A stretch of DNA of 64,000 bases from Pseudomonadota bacterium (lineage in GTDB: Bacteria; Pseudomonadota; Gammaproteobacteria; Burkholderiales; Burkholderiaceae_C). Where the stretch lies: NCBI GenBank assembly GCA_021848345.1, contig JAJZUV010000003.1, forward strand, positions 1 through 64,000, written 5' to 3'. The position numbers were made by a program, and so were the translations under genes. Positions 10,972 to 20,528 of the stretch are shown here, piece after piece. Within the stretch, counting starts at the first letter, position 1. Each line of letters starts with the position of its first letter. The notes beneath the pieces were generated by a model. That model saw only the letters and a program-made list of their open reading frames with translations. It had not been told where the DNA came from and made no database searches.

Positions 10972-12150
10972 TCAGGCGGCAGCGACGAAACGCTGCACCA
11001 GCGGCACCAGCAGCGCCAGCAGTTGCTCGGCCTCCTCGCTGCGCAGCACCAGCGCCGGCAGCAGCCGGATCACGGTGTCGTGGGTGACGTTGATCAGCAG
11101 ACCGGCCTGACGCGCCTGCTCGACCAGCGCGCCGCAGGGACGCTCGAGCTCGATGCCGATCATCAGGCCGCTGCCGCGCACCTCGCGCACCCCCGGCAGG
11201 CCGCCCAGGCGCTCGCGCAACTGCTCGATCATCCAGGCACCGACGCGGGCCGCGTTGTCCAGCAGCCCTTCGTCCTCGACGATGGACAGGGTCTCGAGCG
11301 CGGCGCGGCAGGCCAGCGGATTGCCGCCGAAGGTGCTGCCGTGCTGGCCGGGGCCGAACACCCGCGCCGCCTCGCCGTAGCCCAGCAGCGCGCCGATCGG
11401 AACGCCCGAGGCCAGCCCCTTGGCCATGGCCACCACGTCGGGGCGCACATCGGCCCACTGGTGCGCCAGCCACTTGCCGGTGCGCCCCATGCCGCACTGC
11501 ACCTCGTCGATCATCAGCAGCCAGCCGTGGCGGTCGCACATGCGCCGCAGGAAACGCAGGAATTCCAGCTGCGCGGGCCGGATGCCCCCCTCGCCCTGGA
11601 TGGCCTCGATGAACACCGCGCTCAGCCCCGGGTTGTCGCGCGCGGCGCGTTCGACGGCCGCCTCGTCGTTGAGCTCGACGCGTACGAAACCCTCGACCAG
11701 CGGCTCGAAGCCCTGCTGCACCTTCGGGTTGCCGGTGGCCGACAAGGTGGCCAGCGAACGCCCGTGGAACGCTCCCTCGAACACCAGGATCTGCGGCAGC
11801 GCGTGACCCCGGCGATGCCCCCAGAGGCGGGCCAGCTTGATCGCCGCCTCGTTGGCTTCCAGCCCGGAGTTGCAGAAGAACGCCGCATCGGCGCCGGACA
11901 GCGCGCACAGGCGGTCGGCCAGCCGGTCCTGCAGCGGGATTTCGTACACGTTGGAGCAGTGGATCAGCTTGCCCACCTGGTCGCGCAGCGCAGCCACGAG
12001 GCGCGGGTGCGCATGCCCGACGGTGTTGACGGCGATGCCGCCGAGACCGTCGAGATAGCGCCGCCCCTGCTCGTCCCACACCCATACGCCCTCGCCGTGG
12101 CTGAGCGCCAGCGGTTGGCGGGAATAGTTCTGCATCAGGTGGCCGGGCAT
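10972..12150 (-). CDS. argD: Acetylornithine aminotransferase
   Basis: A class-III PLP aminotransferase of arginine biosynthesis, 392 residues. Visible motifs are the cofactor-binding FFCNSGLEANEAAIKLAR, the aspartate of LLMIDEVQCGMGRTGK, and the Schiff-base lysine in VVAMAKGLASGVPIGA. The start at 12150 is chosen over a TTG at 12174 because a clear GAGGAA Shine-Dalgarno sits at 12162-12157, six bases before the ATG. ArgD enzymes of this type often also act as succinyldiaminopimelate aminotransferases; that cannot be decided here. It is the first gene of the argD-argF pair. Confidence 0.95.
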   Translation of the reverse strand: MPGHLMQNYSRQPLALSHGEGVWVWDEQGRRYLDGLGGIAVNTVGHAHPRLVAALRDQVGKLIHCSNVYEIPLQDRLADRLCALSGADAAFFCNSGLEANEAAIKLARLWGHRRGHALPQILVFEGAFHGRSLATLSATGNPKVQQGFEPLVEGFVRVELNDEAAVERAARDNPGLSAVFIEAIQGEGGIRPAQLEFLRFLRRMCDRHGWLLMIDEVQCGMGRTGKWLAHQWADVRPDVVAMAKGLASGVPIGALLGYGEAARVFGPGQHGSTFGGNPLACRAALETLSIVEDEGLLDNAARVGAWMIEQLRERLGGLPGVREVRGSGLMIGIELERPCGALVEQARQAGLLINVTHDTVIRLLPALVLRSEEAEQLLALLVPLVQRFVAAA

Positions 12151-12318
12151 GGGCTGTTCCTCGATGATGGGCAATGGGCTGTCGGCTATCGGCAGGCGCC
12201 GGCGGGTGCCGGCCTGCGCTGGCGTGCTGCGGGAGGGCCGCGCGGCGGCCGCGGCGGGCGGCTCGCCCGCGGGTATCGGGCCGCCAACGCTCCAGGCGCG
12301 AATTCGCGCAAGGTCCGA

Positions 12319-14781
12319 TTATAGGAAGCGCCGCTCGCGCATCCACCCGGCCAGGCGATCGGCGGGCATCGGACGGGCGAACCAGTACCCCTGCGCGCAG
12401 TCGCAACCGCGCTCGCGCAGGAACTCCAGCTGGGCCCGCGTTTCCACGCCCTCGGCCACCACCCGCAGGCCCAGGCCGTGCGCCATGGTGACGATCGCCT
12501 CGACGATCGCGCGGTCGCTCGCATGCTCCTCGATGCCGATGACGAAGCTGCGGTCGATCTTGAGTTCGTGCACCGCGAAGCGCTTGAGGTAGGACAGGGA
12601 GGAGAAACCGGTCCCGAAGTCGTCCACGCTGACCGCGAAGCCGGCGGCCGTCAACTGCTCCACCTTGGCGCAGGAGACCAGCGGATCGGCCATCGCGCTC
12701 TCGGTGATTTCCAGGCACAGGCGCTGCGGCGCGACCTCGTGCTGGCGCAGGATGGCCAGCAGCGACTCGACCATGCCCTCGTGGTGGAAATGCACGGCCG
12801 ACAGGTTCAGGCTCAGCAGGCCGGGCCGCAGGCCCCGCGCATCCCAGGCACGCAACTGGCGGCAGGCCTCGTGCAACACCCATTCGGTGAGTTCGCCGAT
12901 GAGCCCGCAACCCTCGGCCAGCGGCACGAAACTCGCCGGCGACACCGAGGTGCCGTCGCCTCGGCGCCAGCGCAGCAACGCCTCGCAGCCGTGCAGCACG
13001 GCGTCGCCGGCACGCAACTGGGGCTGGTAGTCCAGCGACAGCTCGCCGCCCTGCGCGAGCGCGCGGCGCAGGGCCTGCTCCAGTTCGAAGCGCGCGCGCA
13101 GGTCCTGCATCAGCGTGGGGCTGTAGCTCTGCACGGGATCGGCGCCCGGCTGGCGCGCGCCCTGCAGCGCGGCCTCGGCCTGCAGCAGCAGATCCTCGGC
13201 TTCGCTGGTGCCCTGCGCGCACAGGCTCAGGCCCACGGCCACATCGAGCACGAATTGCGCGCCGGCGACGTCGAAGGGCTCGGCCAGCGCGCGGCGCAGG
13301 CGCTCGCCCATCTGTCGCAGCGGCTCCGCGGATACCGGCTCACCCTGCACGGCGAAGCGCGTCTCGGCGATGCGCGCGACCAGATACGAGGGTCCGCACA
13401 GTTCGCGCAGCCGCGTCGCCGCATGGCGCAGGGCCTGGCGCGCCGAGTCGTTGCCGGCCACGCTGGCCAGGCTCTGGCGCTCGCCCAGCGCCACCACCAG
13501 CACGCCGATCGGCACCTGGCCGTCGCGCTGGCGTCCGAGGTCGTGGCGCAGGCGATCGAGGAACAGGCTGCGATTGGGCAGGCTGGTCGTCTCGTCGTGG
13601 GTGCCGAGGTAGAGCAGCTGCGCCTCGCGGGATTTGCGCTCGGTGATGTCGCGCACCACCTCCCAGATTCCCACCGGCTCGCCGCCGACGTCGCGGCGCA
13701 GCATGGCCGAAGCCTCGATCCAGCGCTCCGAACCGTCGCCCGCGCGTACGCGCCCCTCGTAAGGGCCGAGGGTCTGCCAGCGCAGGCAGTCGCCGCGCAG
13801 GCCCTCCCAGTCCGGCCCGGCGGCGGCGTCGCGCGCGTGGGCCTCGTCGTGCCAGCCGCGGGCGCGCTTTCCGAACAACCCGAGGAAGCGGTCGTTGCAC
13901 TGCTGGATGGATCCGTCGAGCGCGTACAGCGCGACGGCTTCGTCGAGGTGCTCGAAGAAGTCGCGCAGCTTGCGCTCCTCGGTCTGCACCTGTTGCTGCA
14001 GCCCGACTTCGACGGAGACGTCCTCGAACAGCCAGGCCCAGAGCGTCGAACGCCCGCGCACCGGCGCCAGCGTGACCCGCAGGGCGCGCGGGGAGCCCTC
14101 CGGGAAATGCCACAGCCGCGTGCTGCCGCGCTCCTGCGCCCCGGGCTCGAGCAGGGCCTTCGCCTGCTCCCGGATGCCGACGGCATCGCTGGCGCGCCCG
14201 ATCATGGCCTGCAGCGCGCGCGCGAGTTCCGGCGCGGCGATCTCGCCCTCGGTCACGCCCAGCAATGCGGCCGCGTTGGCGTTCACGTAGCCCAGCGCCG
14301 CCTCGGGGTGCACCAGCGCCATGGCCTGGGGCAGCGACTGCGCCAGCGCGCGCATCTGCGCGTCGGCCACGTCCTGCAAGGGCGTGGCGTCGACGCTGCG
14401 CACCAGCACATCGAGCACGAGTTCGATCAGCCCCTCCTGGCGCAGCACGTCGGCCGGCACGGCTTCGGCCGCGTCCCAGGCCACGAACACGCCCAGCGCA
14501 CCGCCACCGGAAAGCGCGCGCCGCAGTTGCAGCAGGGCCCGCGGGACCTGACGCAGGCGCGCCCGCAGCGCCAGCGGCAGGCGCTCGGCGATGTCTCCCG
14601 GTTCCCGCAGCAGTTCAAAGCCATCCGCGGCCGGCGCGACCAGGAAGGCGCCGTCGATCCAGCCGGCAGGCTGGCACAGCACGGGGCTCGCGGCCAGGCG
14701 CTCGTCCGCGCGCCAGAAACACACGCCCGAGGCGTTCAGGTAGCGCAGCAGCTCGCCGACATAGCGCAGGCGGCTAGGCAT
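12319..14781 (-). CDS. PAS-PAS-degenerate GGDEF-EAL protein, probable c-di-GMP phosphodiesterase
   Basis: The 820-residue protein has a GAF-like N-terminal region (1-130), two PAS-like domains (~135-250 and ~260-395), a GGDEF domain (~400-550) and an EAL domain (~560-815). The cyclase signature is lost: the GGDEF position reads AETRF (residues 472-476). The EAL domain keeps the expected catalytic residues: E600 of EALLRW, NLS, EITES, DDFGTG, KIDRSF, EGVET and QGYWF. I therefore infer a phosphodiesterase whose GGDEF is at most regulatory. Its start codon lies inside the end of the upstream RsbQ-like hydrolase gene (8-base overlap), implying translational coupling. Confidence 0.9.
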   Translation of the reverse strand: MPSRLRYVGELLRYLNASGVCFWRADERLAASPVLCQPAGWIDGAFLVAPAADGFELLREPGDIAERLPLALRARLRQVPRALLQLRRALSGGGALGVFVAWDAAEAVPADVLRQEGLIELVLDVLVRSVDATPLQDVADAQMRALAQSLPQAMALVHPEAALGYVNANAAALLGVTEGEIAAPELARALQAMIGRASDAVGIREQAKALLEPGAQERGSTRLWHFPEGSPRALRVTLAPVRGRSTLWAWLFEDVSVEVGLQQQVQTEERKLRDFFEHLDEAVALYALDGSIQQCNDRFLGLFGKRARGWHDEAHARDAAAGPDWEGLRGDCLRWQTLGPYEGRVRAGDGSERWIEASAMLRRDVGGEPVGIWEVVRDITERKSREAQLLYLGTHDETTSLPNRSLFLDRLRHDLGRQRDGQVPIGVLVVALGERQSLASVAGNDSARQALRHAATRLRELCGPSYLVARIAETRFAVQGEPVSAEPLRQMGERLRRALAEPFDVAGAQFVLDVAVGLSLCAQGTSEAEDLLLQAEAALQGARQPGADPVQSYSPTLMQDLRARFELEQALRRALAQGGELSLDYQPQLRAGDAVLHGCEALLRWRRGDGTSVSPASFVPLAEGCGLIGELTEWVLHEACRQLRAWDARGLRPGLLSLNLSAVHFHHEGMVESLLAILRQHEVAPQRLCLEITESAMADPLVSCAKVEQLTAAGFAVSVDDFGTGFSSLSYLKRFAVHELKIDRSFVIGIEEHASDRAIVEAIVTMAHGLGLRVVAEGVETRAQLEFLRERGCDCAQGYWFARPMPADRLAGWMRERRFL

Positions 14782-15601
14782 CGTCCGGATCCCGCAGGCA
14801 CTCGCGCAAGGCCTCGGCGACGCGCTCCGGCTGCGTCATGTGCGGAAAATGCCCGTGGGCGTCGATCCACAACAGGCGACGCGCGCGCCCCTGCTCGGCC
14901 AGCCATCGCGCGGCGGGCGCGGGCACGACCGGGTCCGGGTCGGCCGCGATCACGTACAGCGGCGTGTCCAGGCGCCGCACGTCCTCGCGATGGTCCGACA
15001 GCAAGGTGGCCCGCAGCAAGCCGAGCGCGATGTCCGGACGCAGCGCCAGCAGGCAGTCGGTGAACTCTGAGGCGCCGAATCCCGCCCCTTGCTCGCCCAC
15101 GGCGGCGCGCGCGAATCCATTGGCCCAGGCGACGTAGTTGCTGCTCATGCCCGCCAGCATGGCCTCGGCCTCGCCGCGGCCCAGACCTCCGACGTAGGCT
15201 TCGTCGGGATCGTCGACGTAGCGCGCGCTGGCGCCGATGGCGATGACCCGCGAGAACAGGCCGGGTTGCGCGTTGGCGGCCAGCATGCCCACCATCGCCC
15301 CCAGCGAATGCCCGATGTAGACGGCGTCGGTCACGCCGAGTTCGCGCGCCAGCATGAGCAGGTCCTCGGCGAAGCCGAACAGGTTGCGGTGGCGCTCGGC
15401 ATGGAACGCCGCCTGGGTCGACGCGGTCGCGCCGGCGAGGTCGTAGCGCAGGATGCGCCGCCCGTCGCGCAGCAGGTCCGGCACCTGGGCGCCCCAACTC
15501 GTCTGGTCGGTGCCGAAGCCGTGCCCCAGCACCATCCAGCGCGATCCGCTGCCGCAGACGGTCGCATTCAGGCTCTCGGCCCAGGTCCTGATGCCCGGCA
15601 T
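14774..15601 (-). CDS. RsbQ-like alpha/beta hydrolase
   Basis: The 275-residue protein resembles Bacillus RsbQ and the plant D14/KAI2 family throughout, not only around the nucleophile: GHGFGTDQTSW, LRYDLAGAT, VYIGHSLGAMVGMLAA, then SDHREDVRRL and the C-terminal GHFPHMTQPE. The predicted triad is Ser99 (GHSLG), Asp223 and His251. The ATG at 15601 has a GAGGGGAC Shine-Dalgarno directly before it, which excludes the longer frame to 15652. No signal peptide is seen, so it is cytoplasmic. RsbQ works with the PAS domain of RsbP; here the downstream overlapping gene encodes a PAS-containing EAL protein, which suggests an analogous sensor pair. The ligand is unknown. Confidence 0.85.
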   Translation of the reverse strand: MPGIRTWAESLNATVCGSGSRWMVLGHGFGTDQTSWGAQVPDLLRDGRRILRYDLAGATASTQAAFHAERHRNLFGFAEDLLMLARELGVTDAVYIGHSLGAMVGMLAANAQPGLFSRVIAIGASARYVDDPDEAYVGGLGRGEAEAMLAGMSSNYVAWANGFARAAVGEQGAGFGASEFTDCLLALRPDIALGLLRATLLSDHREDVRRLDTPLYVIAADPDPVVPAPAARWLAEQGRARRLLWIDAHGHFPHMTQPERVAEALRECLRDPDDA

Positions 15602-15751
15602 GTCCCCCTCACGCGCTATGGGCGTGCCTGCGGCAGGCGAAGCCCGCGGCACGATTTGTCCTCGACGCGCCAGGTTTGCGGCTGTTGCGCGCTTATGGGC
15701 AATGATGCTTGTTCAGAAGAACTTTGTGAAGCCCGGCGAACGAAGCCAAGC

Positions 15752-15778
15752 AAAAAGCCCGCGCAAGGCGGGCTTTTT
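15752..15778 (-). terminator. Terminator downstream of rpsT
   Basis: An AAAAAGCCCGC / GCGGGCTTTTT inverted repeat around a short loop, with runs of A on one side and T on the other, is a typical intrinsic terminator that can work in both directions. On the minus strand it lies about 50 bases after the rpsT stop. Confidence 0.85.
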
Positions 15779-15828
15779 GTCGCACTCGGCCCGCGCGAAG
15801 CGGGCGCCTGTCGCCGCGGTGAGCCGGC

Positions 15829-16125
15829 TCAGGCCCCCATCGACTTCAGGGCGGCGTTCAGGCGGCTCTTGTCGCGAGCGGCCTTGTTGGGGTGGAACAG
15901 ACCCTTGCGGGCAATGGAGTCCAGCACCGGCACGGCCGCCTTGAAGGCTTCCGCGGCGCGCTCCTTGTCGCCGGCGGCGATGGCCTTGCGCACCGACTTC
16001 ACCGCGGTACGAAAGCGCGAACGCATCGCCGAATTCGCGGCATTGAGCTTGATGTCCTGACGCGCGCGCTTGCGCCCGGAGGGCGTGCGGGCGCTCTTCT
16101 TTTTCGCTTGCGCGGATGTCGCCAT
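15829..16125 (-). CDS. rpsT: 30S ribosomal protein S20
   Basis: S20 is a primary 16S rRNA-binding protein. The 98-residue basic protein begins [20 protein letters not shown] and has the family's three-helix pattern ([19 protein letters not shown], then [20 protein letters not shown]). The length is slightly above the usual 86-88 residues because of a longer N-terminus. It is divergent from murJ, the classic rpsT/murJ arrangement, and has its own terminator. Confidence 0.96.
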   Translation of the reverse strand: MATSAQAKKKSARTPSGRKRARQDIKLNAANSAMRSRFRTAVKSVRKAIAAGDKERAAEAFKAAVPVLDSIARKGLFHPNKAARDKSRLNAALKSMGA

Positions 16126-16162
16126 GGAAATTGACCTCGAAAAAATTCCGGGAAAAGTGTCA

Positions 16163-16168
16163 AGTATA
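16163..16168 (-). promoter_or_regulatory. Probable rpsT -10 element
   Basis: On the minus strand the bases read TATACT, one mismatch from the sigma-70 -10 consensus, about 38 bases before the rpsT ATG, predicting a leader of about 30 nucleotides. No good -35 hexamer is seen at the normal spacing, so the promoter remains tentative. Confidence 0.45.
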
Positions 16169-16210
16169 GCGTCAAGCGCCGCCCGCGCATAGGCCAAGGG
16201 CCGCCTGGAT

Positions 16211-16240
16211 GGGGAAAAAGCCCCTTTTCCCCTTTATACT
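16211..16240 (+). promoter_or_regulatory. Inverted repeat and -10 box upstream of murJ
   Basis: A perfect 8-base inverted repeat GGGGAAAA / TTTTCCCC (16211-16218 and 16225-16232, spacer 6) is followed by TATACT at 16235-16240. The box ends only eight bases before the GTG start of murJ. If it is used, the murJ message would begin at about 16247 and be essentially leaderless. The -35 position (16212-16217) would fall in the left arm and matches the consensus poorly. Confidence 0.4.
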
Positions 16241-16248
16241 CCGTCCCC

Positions 16249-17796
16249 GTGAACCTGCTGCGCGCCGCCTACACCGTCTCGCTGATGACCCTGGTGTCGC
16301 GCATCACGGGCCTGGCGCGCGAGGTTCTGATCGCGCGCTACTTCGGCGCCACCGCGTGGACCGACGCGTTCAACGTGGCCTTCCGCCTGCCCAATCTGCT
16401 GCGCCGGCTGTTCGCGGAAGGCGCATTCTCGCAGGCCTTCATCCCCATCCTGGCGGCGTCGCGCGAGAACGACAGTCCGGAAGCCAACCGCCGCCTGATC
16501 GACGACGTGGCCACGGCGCTGGCCTGGATCCTCGCCGGGGTCAGCGTGGCGGGCGTGATCGCCGCGCCGGTGCTGGTGCTGCTCACCGCCTCCGGGCTGC
16601 ACCCCGCGGCCTTCGACGCCGCCGCCTGGATGACCCGGCTCATGTTCCCCTACGCCGGAATCATTTCCCTGGTGGCGCTGTCGGCGGGAATCCTCAACAC
16701 CTGGAAGCACTTCACCGTGCCGTCGCTGACCCCGGCGCTGCTCAACCTGAGCGTCATCGCCGCGGCCGTGCTGCTGCACGGCTTCATGCATCCGCCGGTG
16801 TACGCGCTGGCGGTGGGCGTGGTGGCCGGCGGGATCGTGCAGCTGGCCGTGCAGGTGCCCGCGCTGCGTCGCTACGCCCTGCTGCCGCGCCTGCACCTGA
16901 ACTTTCTCGCCGCCTGGCGCTCGCCCGGCGTGCGCCGCGTGGTCAAGCAGATGCTTCCGGCCAGCCTGGCGGTCTCGGTGGCCCAGGTATCGCTGGTCAT
17001 CAACACCCAGATCGCCTCGCACCTGCGCCCGGGCAGCGTGTCCTGGCTGGCCTATGCCGATCGCCTGATGGAGTTTCCCACCGCCCTGCTCGGGGTGGCG
17101 CTCGGCTCGGTGCTGCTGCCCAGCCTGTCGCGCGCCTACGCCGCCAGCGACGCGGGTCGCTACAGCTCGCTGCTCGACTGGGGACTGCGCCTGGTGCTGG
17201 TGCTGGCCCTGCCGGCGGCGATCGCGCTGGGGATCTTCGCCACGCCGCTGGTATCCATTCTGTTCCAGTATGGGCATTTCAACGCCGCCGACGTGGAGCA
17301 GACCACGAGCGCACTGCGCTGCTACGGCGTCGGTCTGCTGGGGCTGGTCGGGGTGAAGATCCTGGCGCCCGGCTTCTACGCCCGGCGCGACATCCGCACC
17401 CCGGTGAAGATGGCCCTGGTGGTGCTGGTGTGCACCCAGTTGCTCAACCTCGTGTTCGTGCCCCGCCTGGAGCACGCCGGCCTGGCGCTGGCCATCTCCT
17501 GCGGGGCGCTGCTCAACGCCGGCCTGCTGCTGCGCGGCCTGTGGCTGCGCGGCAGCTACCGTGCGCAGCCGGGCTGGGCCGGCTTTGCCGGCCGCGTGCT
17601 GCTGGCACAGCTTCCGCTGGCGCTCGTGCTCGGCTGGGGCGCTGCGCGCCTGCCCTGGCTGGACTGGCCCGGAGCCCATGGCCACCTGCTGCGCCTGGGC
17701 GCCGCCTTCGGACTGCTCGCGGCGGCGGCCCTGGCCTATTTCGCGACCCTGGCGCTGCTCGGTCTGCGCCCCGGACATTTCCGACACGCCGAGTGA
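16249..17796 (+). CDS. murJ: Lipid II flippase MurJ
   Basis: MurJ flips lipid II across the inner membrane for peptidoglycan synthesis. The 515-residue protein has about 14 hydrophobic segments and starts VNLLRAAYTVSLMTLVSRIT, followed by FNVAFRLPNLLRRLFAEGAF, the family's signature N-terminal region. GTG is chosen because it matches the MNLLRA start of relatives; there is no Shine-Dalgarno, consistent with the near-leaderless promoter suggested just upstream. It is divergent from rpsT and followed by a DksA-like gene 92 bases later. Confidence 0.95.
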   Translation: MNLLRAAYTVSLMTLVSRITGLAREVLIARYFGATAWTDAFNVAFRLPNLLRRLFAEGAFSQAFIPILAASRENDSPEANRRLIDDVATALAWILAGVSVAGVIAAPVLVLLTASGLHPAAFDAAAWMTRLMFPYAGIISLVALSAGILNTWKHFTVPSLTPALLNLSVIAAAVLLHGFMHPPVYALAVGVVAGGIVQLAVQVPALRRYALLPRLHLNFLAAWRSPGVRRVVKQMLPASLAVSVAQVSLVINTQIASHLRPGSVSWLAYADRLMEFPTALLGVALGSVLLPSLSRAYAASDAGRYSSLLDWGLRLVLVLALPAAIALGIFATPLVSILFQYGHFNAADVEQTTSALRCYGVGLLGLVGVKILAPGFYARRDIRTPVKMALVVLVCTQLLNLVFVPRLEHAGLALAISCGALLNAGLLLRGLWLRGSYRAQPGWAGFAGRVLLAQLPLALVLGWGAARLPWLDWPGAHGHLLRLGAAFGLLAAAALAYFATLALLGLRPGHFRHAE

Positions 17797-17888
17797 GGGC
17801 CGCGCTTGCCGCGGATCAAGGCGCGCGGGCGAGCGGCCGCACACAATGGCGCGCAGGGCGGCCGTTGCCGCCGTCGCCGGAGATCGTC

Positions 17889-18257
17889 ATGTCCCTGAGC
17901 CCGCAGGACCTGCAACGCCTGGAACAGGCGCTGCTGCGCCGACGCGCCGCCGTGCTCGATGAACTGCGCCGCGAGACCCGCGACGAGGACGGCCTGCTGA
18001 GCCTGCCCAGCCATCGCGGCGAAAGCGACCGCGGAGTGGACTTCGAGATGGAGGCGGTGGACCTGGCGCAGAGCCTGCGCGACGCCGGAGAGATCCAGGC
18101 CATCGACGCGGCGCTCGCGCGCCTGCGCGACGGCCGCTACGGCCTGTGCACCGACTGCGGCGAGGCGATCGACGCCCAGCGCCTGCTGGCGCAGCCCGCG
18201 GCGCCGCGATGCGCCGCCTGCCAGCAGCGCTTCGAGCGCACCCACGCCAGCGCCTGA
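17889..18257 (+). CDS. TraR/DksA-type C4 zinc-finger protein
   Basis: The 122-residue protein has an N-terminal helical segment rich in Glu/Arg and a C-terminal four-cysteine zinc finger with Cys87, Cys90, Cys108 and Cys111 (CTDC ... CAAC). It belongs to the DksA/TraR family, whose members bind the RNA polymerase secondary channel. It is shorter than canonical DksA (about 150 residues), and the coiled-coil tip cannot be aligned confidently, so a true DksA function with ppGpp is uncertain. It converges with purM across 16 bases. Confidence 0.85.
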   Translation: MSLSPQDLQRLEQALLRRRAAVLDELRRETRDEDGLLSLPSHRGESDRGVDFEMEAVDLAQSLRDAGEIQAIDAALARLRDGRYGLCTDCGEAIDAQRLLAQPAAPRCAACQQRFERTHASA

Positions 18258-18273
18258 CGGCGCGCGCGCGACC

Positions 18274-19326
<1,053 letters not shown>

Positions 19327-19414
19327 GTCGGGATGGTCTTGGCCGCGCGCGCCGGACGGACGGGCCCGGGCGCCTAAAATAGGCGGTCATTGTAGGGCGC
19401 GCGCCACGCCGCCG

Positions 19415-20518
19415 ATGCGTCGAGTCCGTCCGCCCCTTTCGCCCCCATCCTCGCCCGTGCCGATTTCCCAACGCGCCCAGATCCGCATCGCATGGCTGCT
19501 GCTGCTCGCCGTGCTGCTGGGCGTCGGCTGGCTGCTCGGTGCGGTGCTGATGCCCTTCCTGCTGGCCCTGACCGTGGCCTACGCGCTGCACCCGGCGGTC
19601 GAACGCATGGCGCGCTGGCGCATCCCGAGACTGATCGGCGCCAGCGTCGCGCTGGTGCTGCTGGCCGTGGCGCTGGTGGCCCTGGGCAGCCTGATCGTGT
19701 CGGTGCTCGACACCACGGTGCCGCAATTGCAGAAGCAGGTGCCGGGCCTGCTGGGCAAGCTCACCGAATGGCTGGGCGCGGTGGCGGCGCGCATGGGCAT
19801 GCAGACCCACCTCGACCTCGCCACGCTGGGTTCGGCGCTCACCCGCAGCATCTCCGGCGACCCGCAGCGCTGGGCCCTGCAGGTGCTGAGTTCCGCCCGC
19901 ACCGGCGGCAGCACGCTGCTGAACCTGCTGGCCAACGCGGTGCTGGTGCCGGTGCTCACGCTGTACCTGCTGCTCGACTGGCGCGAACTCATGCAGCGCG
20001 CCACCGGGCTGGTGCCGCTGCGGCATCGGGAGGGCCTGGGCGCACTGCTCGAGGAGTGCGACGAGGTGCTCGGCCGCTATCTGCGCGGCCAGCTCACCGT
20101 GATGCTCCTGCTGGCCGCCTTCTACGCCGTGGGCCTGGGCCTGGCGGGCTTCCAGCTCGCCGTGCCCATCGGCGTGTTCACCGGGCTGGCCGTGGCCGTG
20201 CCCTTCATCGGCTTCGGCATCGGGCTGGTGCTGGCCCTGCTGGCCGGGGCGCTGCAATTCCAGAGCTGGTACGCGCTGGGCGCGGTGGCCGTGGTCTACG
20301 GCCTCGGGCAGGTGCTGGAGAGTTCCTACCTGACGCCGCGCCTGCTCGGACGCAGCATCGGCCTGCATCCGCTGTTCGTCATTTTCCTGCTGCTGGCCTT
20401 CGGCGACCTGTTCGGATTCGTCGGCGTGTTGCTGGCGCTGCCGGCGGGGGCCTTGATGCTGGTGGTGGCCCGGCACCTGGTGCGCTGGTACCGCGGCAGC
20501 GCCCTGTACCTGCAGTGA
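19415..20518 (+). CDS. AI-2E transporter (PerM) family membrane protein
   Basis: The 367-residue protein has a PerM/TqsA-like pattern: two or three N-terminal membrane segments, a soluble region (about residues 85-180) and further segments with GLAVAVPFIGFGIGLVLALL and the conserved ESSYLTPRLLGRSIGLHP. Members include exporters and unrelated ion transporters, so the substrate is unknown. In betaproteobacteria this gene is regularly found between purM and hda. ATG at 19415 is chosen; GTG at 19457 would remove a proline-rich 14-residue leader and is possible. hda begins 10 bases after the stop. Confidence 0.85.
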   Translation: MRRVRPPLSPPSSPVPISQRAQIRIAWLLLLAVLLGVGWLLGAVLMPFLLALTVAYALHPAVERMARWRIPRLIGASVALVLLAVALVALGSLIVSVLDTTVPQLQKQVPGLLGKLTEWLGAVAARMGMQTHLDLATLGSALTRSISGDPQRWALQVLSSARTGGSTLLNLLANAVLVPVLTLYLLLDWRELMQRATGLVPLRHREGLGALLEECDEVLGRYLRGQLTVMLLLAAFYAVGLGLAGFQLAVPIGVFTGLAVAVPFIGFGIGLVLALLAGALQFQSWYALGAVAVVYGLGQVLESSYLTPRLLGRSIGLHPLFVIFLLLAFGDLFGFVGVLLALPAGALMLVVARHLVRWYRGSALYLQ

Positions 20519-20528
20519 TTCGCCCGCA

